Shown here: one piece after another, positions 49,635 through 59,073 of the stretch | How positions within the stretch are numbered: position 1 is the stretch's first letter | Layout of the letters: the number at the start of each line of letters is the position of its first letter | NCBI GenBank assembly: GCA_949524905.1 | Contig: CATINC010000004.1 | Span: 239,840 to 303,839 of the forward strand | Length of the DNA stretch: 64,000 bases | Direction: 5' to 3' | Source of the DNA: Opitutia bacterium UBA7350 | Lineage (GTDB): Bacteria; Verrucomicrobiota; Verrucomicrobiia; Opitutales; Coraliomargaritaceae | The notes under the pieces: generated by a model | Seen by the model: only the letters and a program-made list of their open reading frames with translations | Told to the model about the DNA's origin: nothing | Databases searched by the model: none | Position numbers and translations under genes: made by a program

Positions 49635-50579
49635 TTAGAAGCCTTTTACGTCAAAGAGACCCGTAACACTTGAGTTGCTGTGGATGCGGTTAATGCCCTC
49701 TCCTAGTAATTCTGCGACGCTTAAGACCGTGATCGGCATACCTTCACGCTGCTCTACCGGGGTTGAATCAGTCGTGATTAATTGGTTCAATAATCCCTGA
49801 CTGATCCGTTCGTAACCACGTTCATTTAAAACACCGTGACTCACTGCAGCCATGACACTCTTAGCACCATTCTTTTTCAGAAGTTCGGCTGCTGCACACA
49901 GTGTTCCAGCTGTCTCTGTCATGTCATCGATTAAGAGAATGTCACGACCTTCGGTTTCACCCACCAGTGAGACAGCCTCCACGGTCTCAGCATCGGTGCG
50001 GCGTTTGGCAATGAAACCAAGCGGTACCTTTAAGAGATTTGCGTAAGCAGATGCCATTTTCATTCCACCCACATCTGGAGAAAACAAGGTAAGGTTATTC
50101 CGGTCTAAGTCCTTCAAGTATTGGAAAAGCACCGGTGAAGCATAAAGATGATCAACGGGAATATCGAAGAAACCCTGAATTTGTTGAGCATGCAAATCAA
50201 TCGTAAGGATGCGACTGGCACCTGCAGAAACGAGTAGATTAGCAACCAGCTTTGAAGTAATGGGAACGCGCGGTTGATCCTTTCGATCCTGACGAGCGTA
50301 GCCATAAAAAGGAATAACTGCCGTGATGCGTTTAGCTGATGCACGACGGGCGGCATCAATCATGATGAATAATTCCATCAGGTGTTGATTCGCCGGGTTA
50401 CAAGTTGACTGAATAATAAAGACATCTGCTCCTCGGATGTTCTCGTCGATCCGAACAAAACTTTCACCATCAGGAAAACTCTCAACGGTCGCCGCCCCCA
50501 ATGATGTTCCGAGGTAATCGCATATTTTGTTAGCTAAGGCAGGATTCGAATTTCCGGAGAAAATTTTAAGTGAATTCAT
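49635..50579 (-). CDS. prs: Ribose-phosphate pyrophosphokinase
   Basis: Makes PRPP from ribose 5-phosphate and ATP, feeding purine (purF here), pyrimidine, NAD and histidine synthesis. The 314-residue protein carries FSGNSNPALANKI, FPDGESFVRI, PFYGYARQDRKDQPR, the PRPP signature DLHAQQIQGFF, the catalytic AKRRTDAE loop and the ribose-phosphate loop IDDMTETAGTL. All expected class I PRS motifs are present. Confidence 0.97.
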   Translation of the reverse strand: MNSLKIFSGNSNPALANKICDYLGTSLGAATVESFPDGESFVRIDENIRGADVFIIQSTCNPANQHLMELFIMIDAARRASAKRITAVIPFYGYARQDRKDQPRVPITSKLVANLLVSAGASRILTIDLHAQQIQGFFDIPVDHLYASPVLFQYLKDLDRNNLTLFSPDVGGMKMASAYANLLKVPLGFIAKRRTDAETVEAVSLVGETEGRDILLIDDMTETAGTLCAAAELLKKNGAKSVMAAVSHGVLNERGYERISQGLLNQLITTDSTPVEQREGMPITVLSVAELLGEGINRIHSNSSVTGLFDVKGF

Positions 50580-50604
50580 GGAGATAGGCTTGGGCGGTGT
50601 AAGT

Positions 50605-51645
50605 TTATTTCTGAGACTTTACAAATTTTTCCAACTCTTCAAACTTTTTGAAAAGCTCCGGCAATTTTCTCTGCAGCACATAGATACGATTCATCAGGTT
50701 GGCGTTCTGTCCGAAAGTACCTAAAATTTTCGCGTTGGGCTCCGTTGAGCGCATCGCTAAGGATTTTGCATAAATTATAGTTCCATCGGCTATCTTTAAG
50801 TGTCCGATCACTGCAGATTGACCTGCAAGCGTAACGCGGTCACCTAAAACAGAGCTACCAGCAATCGCACTTTGACTCACTATGAGACAATGACGCCCGA
50901 TAGTAACATTGTGGGCAATTTGCACCAGGTTATCTAATTTTGTACCAGCTTGTATTAGAGTAGTCCCAAAACGCGCTCGATCAACCGTGCTGTTGGCTCC
51001 GATATCGACATCTGCTTCGGTCAGTACATTGCCGATTTGTGGCAAGCGCTGATGCTCCCCGTCAATGGGCGCGTAGCCATATCCGTCTGAACCAATCACG
51101 CAACCTGCCAAAAGACGATTGCGATCTCCAATGATGCATCGATCTGCAACAGAGACTTGAGCCGATAAATAGCATTCACGCCCGATCTCAGCTTCACGAC
51201 CTATGGAAACATGGTTTTCCAAGACAGTTTGTGCGCCTATTCGAGCCCCTGCAGCGATATAACAAAAAGCTCCGATGCTAGCAGAGTCATCTACCTCCGC
51301 AGCAGGATCTACGGACGCAGTAGGATGTATGCCTGCTGGGGGAAGCGGGTAGAGACTATTTTCAATATCACGGCAAATCAGAGCCAAAGCATAATTGGGA
51401 TTCTCAAGACGAATGAAAAGCTGCGAAGCCTTGGGTTCACCGGTATAATTCTTGGGAAGTAAAATTACGGATGCTGACGAATTAGCTACCTCGCTCCGAT
51501 ACTTTCGATTACCCAAAAATGACAAGTCACCCGCCCCAGCGTCCGAGAGAGATGCAATACGTTTCACATCACCATCATAAGCACCAACTAACTCAGCGCC
51601 TTGTCCGACGATTTCAAGGATTCTATCAATAGTATAGCTTATCAT
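50605..51645 (-). CDS. lpxD: UDP-3-O-acylglucosamine N-acyltransferase
   Basis: Third step of lipid A synthesis. The N-terminal uridine-binding domain (1-105, ASLSDAGAGDLSFLGNRKY) precedes a hexapeptide beta-helix (about 110-310) with the catalytic His in QIAHNVTIGRHC near 245 and IAGSSVLGDRVTLAGQ. A C-terminal helix follows (VLQRKLPELFKKFEELEKFV). At 346 residues it is normal. It follows skp and bamA as in many Gram-negatives, but a terminator separates skp and lpxD. Confidence 0.95.
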   Translation of the reverse strand: MISYTIDRILEIVGQGAELVGAYDGDVKRIASLSDAGAGDLSFLGNRKYRSEVANSSASVILLPKNYTGEPKASQLFIRLENPNYALALICRDIENSLYPLPPAGIHPTASVDPAAEVDDSASIGAFCYIAAGARIGAQTVLENHVSIGREAEIGRECYLSAQVSVADRCIIGDRNRLLAGCVIGSDGYGYAPIDGEHQRLPQIGNVLTEADVDIGANSTVDRARFGTTLIQAGTKLDNLVQIAHNVTIGRHCLIVSQSAIAGSSVLGDRVTLAGQSAVIGHLKIADGTIIYAKSLAMRSTEPNAKILGTFGQNANLMNRIYVLQRKLPELFKKFEELEKFVKSQK

Positions 51646-51664
51646 AGGTATACTTTTAAAATAA

Positions 51665-51695
51665 AAAACCCTGTTCTTAGCGAGAACAGGGTTTT
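51665..51695 (-). terminator. Rho-independent terminator between skp and lpxD
   Basis: A perfect 13-bp stem AAAACCCTGTTCT / AGAACAGGGTTTT with a 5-base loop, T-rich on both sides, so it could act in either direction. For the leftward genes it terminates the bamA-skp transcript before lpxD. Confidence 0.92.
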
Positions 51696-51711
51696 AAAAA
51701 AAATATCCGAA

Positions 51712-52323
51712 TCAATCAGCGTTCAGCACCGCAATGACGGAATCCGTAATTTCAATGCTATCGGTCGCATACAGGATGTTACCCGCAAAAACGCTATATT
51801 CCTCAGTTTCTTGGCCTTCGCCAGTAGGAACAGTAACTTTTTGTGGTAGAATCGGCACAATAAGATCAAATCCCTTATCCTTGGCTACTTCAATAATCGC
51901 TTGACGCATCTTAAGTTGGTAAGGCCTGATGATACGGATACGATTCTGTTCGATCTGTTGTTGTAAATCAGCGCCGTACGAATTCAGTTGCTGAATTTTC
52001 TCTTGGTTTTCTGCGATTAAGCCTTGAATCTCAGTTTGTGAACTTTGTTTTGCTGTATCAGCGGTGGCAGGATTTTGTATGATCTGCTGAAGTTCTTGAA
52101 TTCTAGCTTCAACTACATCCAGTCCCAATTTGGTTTGGAGTGAGCCAACTTCCTCGGCCGCAGTTTCATTGGCACCTTCTACACGTTTAAGCGCACTTTG
52201 AAAGTCCACGTAGTCATTAGCCAGACGTTCCATGTTGACTGAGCCAACACGACTAGCCTCTTGAGCGAAGCTGAAACCAGCTGTAATGAGCGTTACAAGT
52301 GCAATTGCTATTATTTTTTTCAT
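51712..52323 (-). CDS. skp: OmpH/Skp family periplasmic chaperone
   Basis: Periplasmic holdase for outer-membrane proteins. A signal peptide is clear (MKKIIAIALVTLITAGFSFAQ, cleavage about residue 21). The mature part begins with the family-typical VGSVNMERLANDY, continues with a long coiled coil (about 45-140, rich in Gln and Glu) and ends with a beta strand region. It sits directly after bamA, a conserved arrangement. A Shine-Dalgarno-like AGGA precedes the ATG. Confidence 0.88.
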   Translation of the reverse strand: MKKIIAIALVTLITAGFSFAQEASRVGSVNMERLANDYVDFQSALKRVEGANETAAEEVGSLQTKLGLDVVEARIQELQQIIQNPATADTAKQSSQTEIQGLIAENQEKIQQLNSYGADLQQQIEQNRIRIIRPYQLKMRQAIIEVAKDKGFDLIVPILPQKVTVPTGEGQETEEYSVFAGNILYATDSIEITDSVIAVLNAD

Positions 52324-52373
52324 AATGTTCCTGAGTGTGATCTTGGTTTAATTTAAAAGAATGCTTAGTAGAA

Positions 52374-54704
52374 TTAAAAGCGTGTGCCAAATGAAAAATT
52401 AAATTGTGTTCCGCTGGCTTCATCAAGGGGATCTTTGATGGGGATACCAAGGTCTAGTTTAAGCGGCGAACCTAACATCATTATGCGGGCACCAACTCCC
52501 CAATTGACGGCATAATCAGAAAGATCGAAGTCAAACTCACCTCTATTAACAAAACCTGTATCTAAAAAAGCGACAAGCCCAAAGGGCTCTGCTAAGCGAA
52601 AACCATACTCAAACGAGAGCATCCCGTAGGTGTTACCGCCAATCGGCTCGCTACGATCATCATCGTCGCGCGGTCCGACATCGCGGTAATCAAAACCCCG
52701 TAAAGTTTCCGGTCCACCCAAGTAAAAGCGGTCATAAAAAGGGGTATCATCGGTGCTGAAACCCACGCGTCCTAAAATTGAAAAACTTTGTTCATAGGCA
52801 TCAAATGTCGGAATAAAGTGTGCTGTGCGCCCTTCAAACTTAAGGTAATTTATATCACCACCCAATCCCGCAACTTCCGTATGCAGGCTAGTACGATTCC
52901 CATTACGCGTAAACACAATGCTATCACGGGAGTCGCGCAATAAAGTGAGCCCTAATTTCGAAACGATTGCTTGACCCTCCGCCTCCTGAAAAACATCCGC
53001 GACATTATCATTAAAGACCACCCCGTCGCCCACTACATCAAAAATATCAACGCCCTCTAAGCGATAGGACGCACGTCCTTCTACTAATTCAAAGAGACGG
53101 CGACGCAGATAAATCTCAAACCCCGTGCGTAACTCATTGTAGTTAGTACTTTGGTAATCCGATTCTGTGCGAAACAATTCTACACCAAAGGCGAGACGTT
53201 GTTCAAATAACCAAGGTTCCTCAAAAGTCATGAGTGCTTGGTTACTATTACTGCCAAGTGATAAGCGCAGCCTAAATTTCTGACCATCGCCCTGAAATCC
53301 ATTGGAAGGATTAAAGAGATCAAAATTTCCCTGACGGGTCTCAAAGAAGACTTGAGCCTTTTCCACAGACCCAAATCCCATACCCAAACTCAGATTTCCA
53401 GTGTGCCCTTCTTTAACGATAACATTGAGATCTTTCCGCCCAGGCACATTTGTCGCTTCCGGATTGAGGCGCACTTCATCAAAAAAACGCGTATTTTGGA
53501 GCCTTCGTTCACTGGTCTCCATTCGTTTAAGGTCAAATACATCTGCAGGACGCAGTGCTAATTCCCTCAGGATCACCCGTGTCTTTGTCTTGGTGTTCCC
53601 CTCTACGTTAATCGACTCAACATAAAACTTCTCGCTTTCATTAACCTGGAAAAGCACATCAATCGTACGATTATCCATGTCGGAAATGCGCTCCGCACGA
53701 ACAACGGTATTCAGATAACCCCGAGCGGTATAGTGCTCCTTAATTGCCTTTGTGGCGGCATTGACCTGTTCAGGCGAAAAAGGTTCACCGGTTATTAGAC
53801 GCACAGATCGCAATACTTCCTCTTCTGTGAAAACAGTCATCCCCTCTACGCTGAAGTTACCCAGATAGTAGGGTTCCCCCTCTTCAATCTGGATAGTGAT
53901 CGTCATCTGCTTCTTGCGAGGATAGCCAAACTCCACAGATTCAGAGTCAACTTCAACATCTAGGTAGCCTTTATTCAGGTAGAACTGACGTAAACTTTCC
54001 AGGTCCTCTTCAAAGTCATCTTTAATATATTTTCCAGATCCACTCAGCCACGAGATCCAGTTTCGACGCTTGGTTTCCATGGCGCCTTGTAAAGTTTTAA
54101 CCTTTATTGCACGATTACCTTCAAAGTTTACAGACTTGATATGAAGCTTTCGCCCTTGCTTGATGTCATAAACCGCCGTGGCAAATCCACTCTCAGCATC
54201 CTTATCGATTCGATATTCTACCACGGTGTAAGGATAACTCCTTTCAACCATATAGCTCTGCAATTTGCGCGCTCCCGCATCAATCGCATATTCATCTAAT
54301 GGCACTCCCTTTGTGAGCTCCGCCTTATCCATTAGGCGATCGTAAGAAAAACCATCGCTACCCTCAAATTGGACCTCCATCAAAGTATATTTTGGAATGA
54401 GCTCCATGATCACCTTGACGGTATCACCTTCCGCCTGTTCTACCTTGATTTCAACATATTCAAAGCGGTTGGTCGAATACAGCGCATGAATCGTCTGGTC
54501 TGCGAGAACAGAACTGTAGGCCATGCCCTCTCGCAACTGTACATAACCCATAACGTAACCATCACTGACTGATTGGAATCCTTCAAAACGTATCTCAATA
54601 GATTCAACTTTTGGCAAGGCGGCACGCTCTCCTTGGGCGGGCATGGATGTAATCCAAACCATAAAGACCACCGTCAATAAAGTGATATTCTTAAAAAAAT
54701 TCAT
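52374..54704 (-). CDS. bamA: Outer membrane protein assembly factor BamA
   Basis: Central component of the outer-membrane beta-barrel assembly machinery. A signal peptide (about residues 1-26) is followed by five POTRA domains (about 30-415, each with a GN/EGN-type turn such as FEGNRAIKVKTL and VEGNTKTKTRVI) and the Omp85 barrel, with the conserved YLGGPETLRGFDYRDVGP lid motif and the C-terminal Phe (FSFGTRF). 776 residues from ATG 54704; a start at 54716 adds four. Confidence 0.95.
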   Translation of the reverse strand: MNFFKNITLLTVVFMVWITSMPAQGERAALPKVESIEIRFEGFQSVSDGYVMGYVQLREGMAYSSVLADQTIHALYSTNRFEYVEIKVEQAEGDTVKVIMELIPKYTLMEVQFEGSDGFSYDRLMDKAELTKGVPLDEYAIDAGARKLQSYMVERSYPYTVVEYRIDKDAESGFATAVYDIKQGRKLHIKSVNFEGNRAIKVKTLQGAMETKRRNWISWLSGSGKYIKDDFEEDLESLRQFYLNKGYLDVEVDSESVEFGYPRKKQMTITIQIEEGEPYYLGNFSVEGMTVFTEEEVLRSVRLITGEPFSPEQVNAATKAIKEHYTARGYLNTVVRAERISDMDNRTIDVLFQVNESEKFYVESINVEGNTKTKTRVILRELALRPADVFDLKRMETSERRLQNTRFFDEVRLNPEATNVPGRKDLNVIVKEGHTGNLSLGMGFGSVEKAQVFFETRQGNFDLFNPSNGFQGDGQKFRLRLSLGSNSNQALMTFEEPWLFEQRLAFGVELFRTESDYQSTNYNELRTGFEIYLRRRLFELVEGRASYRLEGVDIFDVVGDGVVFNDNVADVFQEAEGQAIVSKLGLTLLRDSRDSIVFTRNGNRTSLHTEVAGLGGDINYLKFEGRTAHFIPTFDAYEQSFSILGRVGFSTDDTPFYDRFYLGGPETLRGFDYRDVGPRDDDDRSEPIGGNTYGMLSFEYGFRLAEPFGLVAFLDTGFVNRGEFDFDLSDYAVNWGVGARIMMLGSPLKLDLGIPIKDPLDEASGTQFNFSFGTRF

Positions 54705-54730
54705 AATGAACGCCATGATAATAATTGGGC

Positions 54731-56176
54731 TTAACGCTGGAAATTTTCAAAACGAGTGTAGCGGCGCATAAAGGTAAGATCAACTTCACCAATAGGCCCG
54801 TTTCTTTGTTTAGCAATGATCAGTTTAATACGTTCAACATCGCCTGCGGTGCCTTCTTCTTGAACCCCATCGTCATCATCACGTTTTTTAGGGCGGTGTA
54901 GGATCATGACGACGTCCGCATCCTGCTCAATGGATCCTGATTCACGCAAATCAGAGAGTCGTGGATCCCGATTCTCACGCTCAGATTCCCGGTTTAATTG
55001 GCTGAGTACCACTACCGGAACATTCAATTCCTTAGCCATGCCTTTAATCCCACGAGAAATTTCAGCAATTTGTTGCTCTCGAGGCGTACGAGGATCGGTA
55101 CCACGGATCAGTTGAAGATAGTCTATCACGACTAAACCTAAATTGTGTTTGGTATCGATGCGTCTCGCTTTTGCCCGTAAATCGAGAATTGAGGAACTGG
55201 AGGCATCATCAATCCATATCGGTACCGTTTCCAATTCCTTAGAAGCTTGAAAAATTTCACGCTGGTCTTGCGCCGAAGCCACACGGTCACGTATTCGTTT
55301 AAAATCGACCCGCGCGCGGCTGCAAATCAAACGCATCGCTAAATCCGCAGACGTCATTTCAAGACTGAATACTAAAACACCCGATGGCTTGTGTCCCCCG
55401 TCGGGAATGACTGCGTGCTCAGCAAAGTTCATCGCAAGCGAAGTTTTACCAACCGAGGGTCGTGCCGCTAAAACAATCATCTGACCCGGATGGAAGCCAT
55501 AAGTCATACCGTCCAAATCGCGAAAACCAGACATAACCCCCTCTAAATCATCTCGACCATTCAGCAATGCCTGGATATTGTTAACTGCTTTATTCAGGGG
55601 TTCTCGGATCGGCACCGCCCCTTCAGCGATACGATCATTGCTGATAAGATGAATATCTTCTTCAATCTTCTCAATAAAGGTACTGATGTCTTCCTGTTGT
55701 AAGTAGCAGGCCTCGATTGCCTCTCTTGAAGTACGAATCAAACGCCGCAGCAAATATTTCTCTTGGACAATTTTCGCGAAATAGCGGGCATGCGCGGCGG
55801 TCTCGATTCGATCCTGAATCGCATAAATAGCCGCAATACCACCAACCGCCTCATCTAATTCCTCTTTTTTGAGGAATTCATAAAGCAAGATTTCATCAAT
55901 CGGGTTACCAATTTCATACAATTTTAAAAGTGCATAAAACAAGTGCTTGTGAGTTTCTTTATAGAAAAACTCCGGTTGTATTTTTGCTTCAATACAATCG
56001 GTTAATACCTCTCGTCCACCATCAATCAGACAAGCGGCTAACAAGCCCTCTTCCGCTTCAATATTGTGCGGTTGTGCTCGAGTTATTGAATCTTCCCTAC
56101 CCAAGGATGCGGTGCGACCACCACCAAAATCGCGTCCACCGCGATTTTTAGATTTTGGCGTGGATTCCGATGGCAT
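54731..56176 (-). CDS. dnaB: Replicative DNA helicase DnaB
   Basis: Hexameric fork helicase. The N-terminal collar domain begins at [19 protein letters not shown], with the flanking 30 basic residues unconserved. The RecA-like C-terminal domain has Walker [10 protein letters not shown] near 240, [16 protein letters not shown], Walker [11 protein letters not shown] and the [20 protein letters not shown] block. It has 481 residues and no intein. Placed after rplI in the ribosomal-protein/replication block, a widespread linkage. Confidence 0.97.
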   Translation of the reverse strand: MPSESTPKSKNRGGRDFGGGRTASLGREDSITRAQPHNIEAEEGLLAACLIDGGREVLTDCIEAKIQPEFFYKETHKHLFYALLKLYEIGNPIDEILLYEFLKKEELDEAVGGIAAIYAIQDRIETAAHARYFAKIVQEKYLLRRLIRTSREAIEACYLQQEDISTFIEKIEEDIHLISNDRIAEGAVPIREPLNKAVNNIQALLNGRDDLEGVMSGFRDLDGMTYGFHPGQMIVLAARPSVGKTSLAMNFAEHAVIPDGGHKPSGVLVFSLEMTSADLAMRLICSRARVDFKRIRDRVASAQDQREIFQASKELETVPIWIDDASSSSILDLRAKARRIDTKHNLGLVVIDYLQLIRGTDPRTPREQQIAEISRGIKGMAKELNVPVVVLSQLNRESERENRDPRLSDLRESGSIEQDADVVMILHRPKKRDDDDGVQEEGTAGDVERIKLIIAKQRNGPIGEVDLTFMRRYTRFENFQR

Positions 56177-56204
56177 CTGCTAAACTTGTTGGAAAATAAA
56201 GCTT

Positions 56205-56717
56205 TTACTCTGCAACCTCTTGGGTCTTCTCATCGGCGTCTTCATCAGCAGACACCTCGATGGGGTTTTCAGACACAACTTCAAATTTTAGTTCTGCCTG
56301 CACGTCGCCGTGCAATTTCACAGTCGCGTGGTGCGATCCCAATTCTTTCACTGGACTTGGTAAACGAAGTTGCTTTTTAGCAAGCTCAATACCCTCTTCC
56401 TTCAAGCGATTAAGCAAGTCATTGGCGGTCACTGCGCCAAACATCTTACCCCCTTCGCCGGTCTTTACTGCAATCGCAATCGTGATCGCATCAACGCGTG
56501 CTGCCAATTCACGAGCAGAGTCCAACTCTTTTATCTCTCGAGCTTCACGCGCCTTTAACAAGGCTTCCATTTGCTTTTTGTTTGCCTGGGTGACTGATAC
56601 GGCAAACTTGCGTGGCAAGAGAAAATTACGGGCGAAACCGGAACGCACCGTAACGGTGTCGCCCTCTGCGCCGAGCCCTTCCACGGGCTTAAGAAGAAGT
56701 ACCTGATGGGTAGCCAT
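56205..56717 (-). CDS. rplI: 50S ribosomal protein L9
   Basis: Binds domain V of 23S rRNA at the base of the L1 stalk. The N-terminal signature VLLLKPVEGLGAEGDTVTVRSGFARNFLLPRKFA is complete, followed by the long connecting helix and the C-terminal domain. The length is 170, with an acidic tail (ENPIEVSADEDADEKTQEVAE) longer than in E. coli (149). Between ssb and dnaB. Confidence 0.96.
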   Translation of the reverse strand: MATHQVLLLKPVEGLGAEGDTVTVRSGFARNFLLPRKFAVSVTQANKKQMEALLKAREAREIKELDSARELAARVDAITIAIAVKTGEGGKMFGAVTANDLLNRLKEEGIELAKKQLRLPSPVKELGSHHATVKLHGDVQAELKFEVVSENPIEVSADEDADEKTQEVAE

Positions 56718-56771
56718 AGTATTTAAGAATAGTCTGTTGTTAATATTGAAAAAATTACCCCTGCCGGGTGC

Positions 56772-57227
56772 TTAAAAAGGAACTTCCTCATCGAGACCAC
56801 TAGCATCACCGGTTTGGTCGGATGGAGTAGCAGGTGCAGATCCAGAGCTACGCGCAGGTGGCGAACTTTGTTCATAACCACCACCCTGATCTTGATCACG
56901 TGAGCCTCCGATGAATTCAAATCGATCTAGCACGACAGAAAGCTTAGACCGCTTTTGGCCCTCGCTTTCCCATTGGTCAAACTTAAGACGACCCTCCACT
57001 AAAATCGGACTTCCCTTACTCATATACTTAGAAATGACCTCTGCTTGTTTGTCAAAAGCATCGATATCTACAAAAGTTGCTTCCTCCCGACGTTCACCAT
57101 CTCGAGTTTTATAACTGCGATTAACCGCAAGTCCCAACTTACATATGGAGAGACCGTTGGCGGTCACCCGCATTTCAGGGTCGCGAGTTAAATTACCTAT
57201 GAGAATTACCTTATTAAAAGAAGCCAT
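56772..57227 (-). CDS. ssb: Single-stranded DNA-binding protein
   Basis: OB-fold ssDNA-binding protein for replication and repair. The N-terminal NKVILIGNLTRDPEMRVTANG and WESEGQKRSKLSVVLDRFEF segments define it. A flexible Gly/Gln/Ser tail leads to the acidic tip DEEVPF that recruits partner proteins. 151 residues. Located between rpsF and rplI; the rpsR gene normally found here is missing. Confidence 0.96.
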   Translation of the reverse strand: MASFNKVILIGNLTRDPEMRVTANGLSICKLGLAVNRSYKTRDGERREEATFVDIDAFDKQAEVISKYMSKGSPILVEGRLKFDQWESEGQKRSKLSVVLDRFEFIGGSRDQDQGGGYEQSSPPARSSGSAPATPSDQTGDASGLDEEVPF

Positions 57228-57272
57228 AACGTTGAGGGTTGAGATATTAACAATTGAGGCAGGAAATTGAAA

Positions 57273-57569
57273 TTATGCCTCTACAAAAATTCGATTAACT
57301 CGACGATCATGGAGTAGCTTTTCCTTGAGATCGGATGGAATGTTTGTGCCGCCATTAACTTGTAGTTGCACGTAGTGACCTTGCGTGAATCGTTGATCCG
57401 CAGCACGGGCAAACTGCCGCATTCCGAGAATTTCATGCCCGATGGCTTCGCCGCCGAGATCGGTGATGATAGATTGGATGTCATCAATGACCTTTTGCGT
57501 GTCGTCTTCCGAATCGCGAAGGTCAAAAATGAAGGAGATATTGTAGGTTTTAGTTTTAATTGCGCTCAT
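57273..57569 (-). CDS. rpsF: 30S ribosomal protein S6
   Basis: Binds 16S rRNA beside S18 at the platform. The 98-residue protein has the ferredoxin-like S6 fold, recognisable by the N-terminal strand YNISFIFDLRD, then IQSIITDLGGEAIGHEILGMRQFARAADQRFTQGHYV and the last strand DRRVNRIFVEA. Its start overlaps the pth stop by 14 bases. Confidence 0.95.
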   Translation of the reverse strand: MSAIKTKTYNISFIFDLRDSEDDTQKVIDDIQSIITDLGGEAIGHEILGMRQFARAADQRFTQGHYVQLQVNGGTNIPSDLKEKLLHDRRVNRIFVEA

Positions 57570-58152
57570 GCTCTGATGCGTTGCGTTGATTTATAGTATT
57601 CATGGCAGTGTCGAAGTCACTGTCAATAATGCGAAGTAAATGCGCCACAAAGGTTGGCATTTCCTCGTTTAAAAGTTTATTTTCGTCCCCAGAAAATTGA
57701 CTGAGAACGTAATCCGCTAAGTCCATCGCTTTATGAATTTTTGCTCCCACCCCAATTCGGAAGCGACCAAATCCGCTCCCAACATGGTCGAGAATATCGG
57801 CAACACCATTGTGCCCGCCCGCACTACCGCTCAAACTGAGCTTGCAGCGAGAAAATTCGAGCGTGATGTCATCAAAAATCACTAAGAGATTCTCTGGGTC
57901 AAGGCGACGATAGTGCATCAGTGCTCCCAGCGCACGACCACTGTGGTTCATGAAGGTCTGTGGCTTTAACAATAGTAGTTTTCGCTCAGAGTATGTAATT
58001 TCTGCGATTTCAGACTCAAACTTATCGCAGCTTTTCCATTTCGCTTCCAAGTGTTTTGCCAAAGCCTCAACAACACCAAATCCAACATTATGGCGGGTGT
58101 TTTGATATTTAGAACCCGGATTTCCGAGACCGGCAATTACCGTGATGGACAT
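57556..58152 (-). CDS. pth: Peptidyl-tRNA hydrolase
   Basis: Releases tRNA from prematurely ended peptidyl-tRNA. The 198-residue enzyme shows VIAGLGNPGSKYQNTRHNVGF with catalytic His21, KPQTFMNHSGRALG, the Asp in IFDDITLEFSRCKL and GSAGGHNGVADILDHVG, followed by FRIGVG. It is located between rplY and rpsF, and rplY-pth is a common pair. The reading frame runs 14 bases into rpsF. Confidence 0.96.
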   Translation of the reverse strand: MSITVIAGLGNPGSKYQNTRHNVGFGVVEALAKHLEAKWKSCDKFESEIAEITYSERKLLLLKPQTFMNHSGRALGALMHYRRLDPENLLVIFDDITLEFSRCKLSLSGSAGGHNGVADILDHVGSGFGRFRIGVGAKIHKAMDLADYVLSQFSGDENKLLNEEMPTFVAHLLRIIDSDFDTAMNTINQRNASEHERN

Positions 58153-58214
58153 TTGAGAAAGAACAGGTTGAAAGGAGTAAAGCCTTTCATAAAAAAGAGA
58201 AGCTGTTATGTAAG

Positions 58215-58901
58215 TTACTCCTTGTCAGCAGCATCTGCTTCTTCTGAAGCTTCGTCTGCCTCAGAGGATTCGGATTTTATGTTATCCGCCGGAACATCAG
58301 CTGGATCCACAACTGCTTCGGTTGTTTCAACTGCTGCTACTGTTGGCGGTTGGACAGATACGATCACCTGAACTTCATTTCCAAGGTACTCCACCCCCTC
58401 AATTTCAGGTAGATCGCTGATGTGAAGCGCATCGCCAACACTCAGTGATTCGATATCAGCCACTACGTGCTCCGGTAACTTAGAAGGGCGGCATCGAATC
58501 TCAACATCGTGTGACTTAAAATCGATCACACCACCGTCATTTTTAACCCCGAGGCAGTTATCTTCATTCTTAAGGTGGATGGGCACACGTGTAACAAAGG
58601 ATTCACCGCGGCGCACTTCAAGGAAATCAATATGATGGATGGTCCCCTTGATGGGGTCTTGCTCAACAGATTGCATCAAGGTAAGCATACTTTCACCTTG
58701 GTCGTCGGTTAATTCAATCAATGAAGCCTCTTCACCCATTTCTCGACTGAGTTTGCGGTAATCAAGTTTTCCCACAGAAATGGATCGGGCATTGCCTTGA
58801 CCTGAAACATTGGCAGGAATGAACCCTTCTGCACGCAAACGGCGAGCTGAACTGGTACCTGAACCCTCGCGGGTGACGACTTTAAGCTTGAGTTGATTCA
58901 T
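58215..58901 (-). CDS. rplY: 50S ribosomal protein L25 (Ctc/TL5 form)
   Basis: 5S rRNA-binding protein. The N-terminal L25 domain (1-95) has REGSGTSSARRLRAEGFIPA and PIKGTIHHIDFLEV; the C-terminal TL5 beta domain (about 100-185) has VRVPIHL-like TRVPIHLKNE, EIRCRPSKLPEHVVADI and SLSVGDALHISDL. A long acidic, alanine-rich tail ends the 228-residue chain. First gene of the long leftward block; divergent from nspC. Confidence 0.94.
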   Translation of the reverse strand: MNQLKLKVVTREGSGTSSARRLRAEGFIPANVSGQGNARSISVGKLDYRKLSREMGEEASLIELTDDQGESMLTLMQSVEQDPIKGTIHHIDFLEVRRGESFVTRVPIHLKNEDNCLGVKNDGGVIDFKSHDVEIRCRPSKLPEHVVADIESLSVGDALHISDLPEIEGVEYLGNEVQVIVSVQPPTVAAVETTEAVVDPADVPADNIKSESSEADEASEEADAADKE

Positions 58902-59073
58902 AAAAATGATGCTGCAAAGATAATAACCGGAACAAGCCGGAGATTTGAGAAACCGATGAAGATAAAATACGCTAAGTGAAAGGCAACCCTAAGTTTCCTA
59001 AATTTAAGGATATACCCACCCCTCTATATTTTTCTACCATCAATTAAATTTGACCCTAAAAATTCCCGTTTTC

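Noticed and set aside
58160-58185. Hairpin TGAAAGG/CCTTTCA before pth as a terminator or regulator
   Set aside because: A 7-bp stem without a T-run; position between rplY and pth gives no further support.
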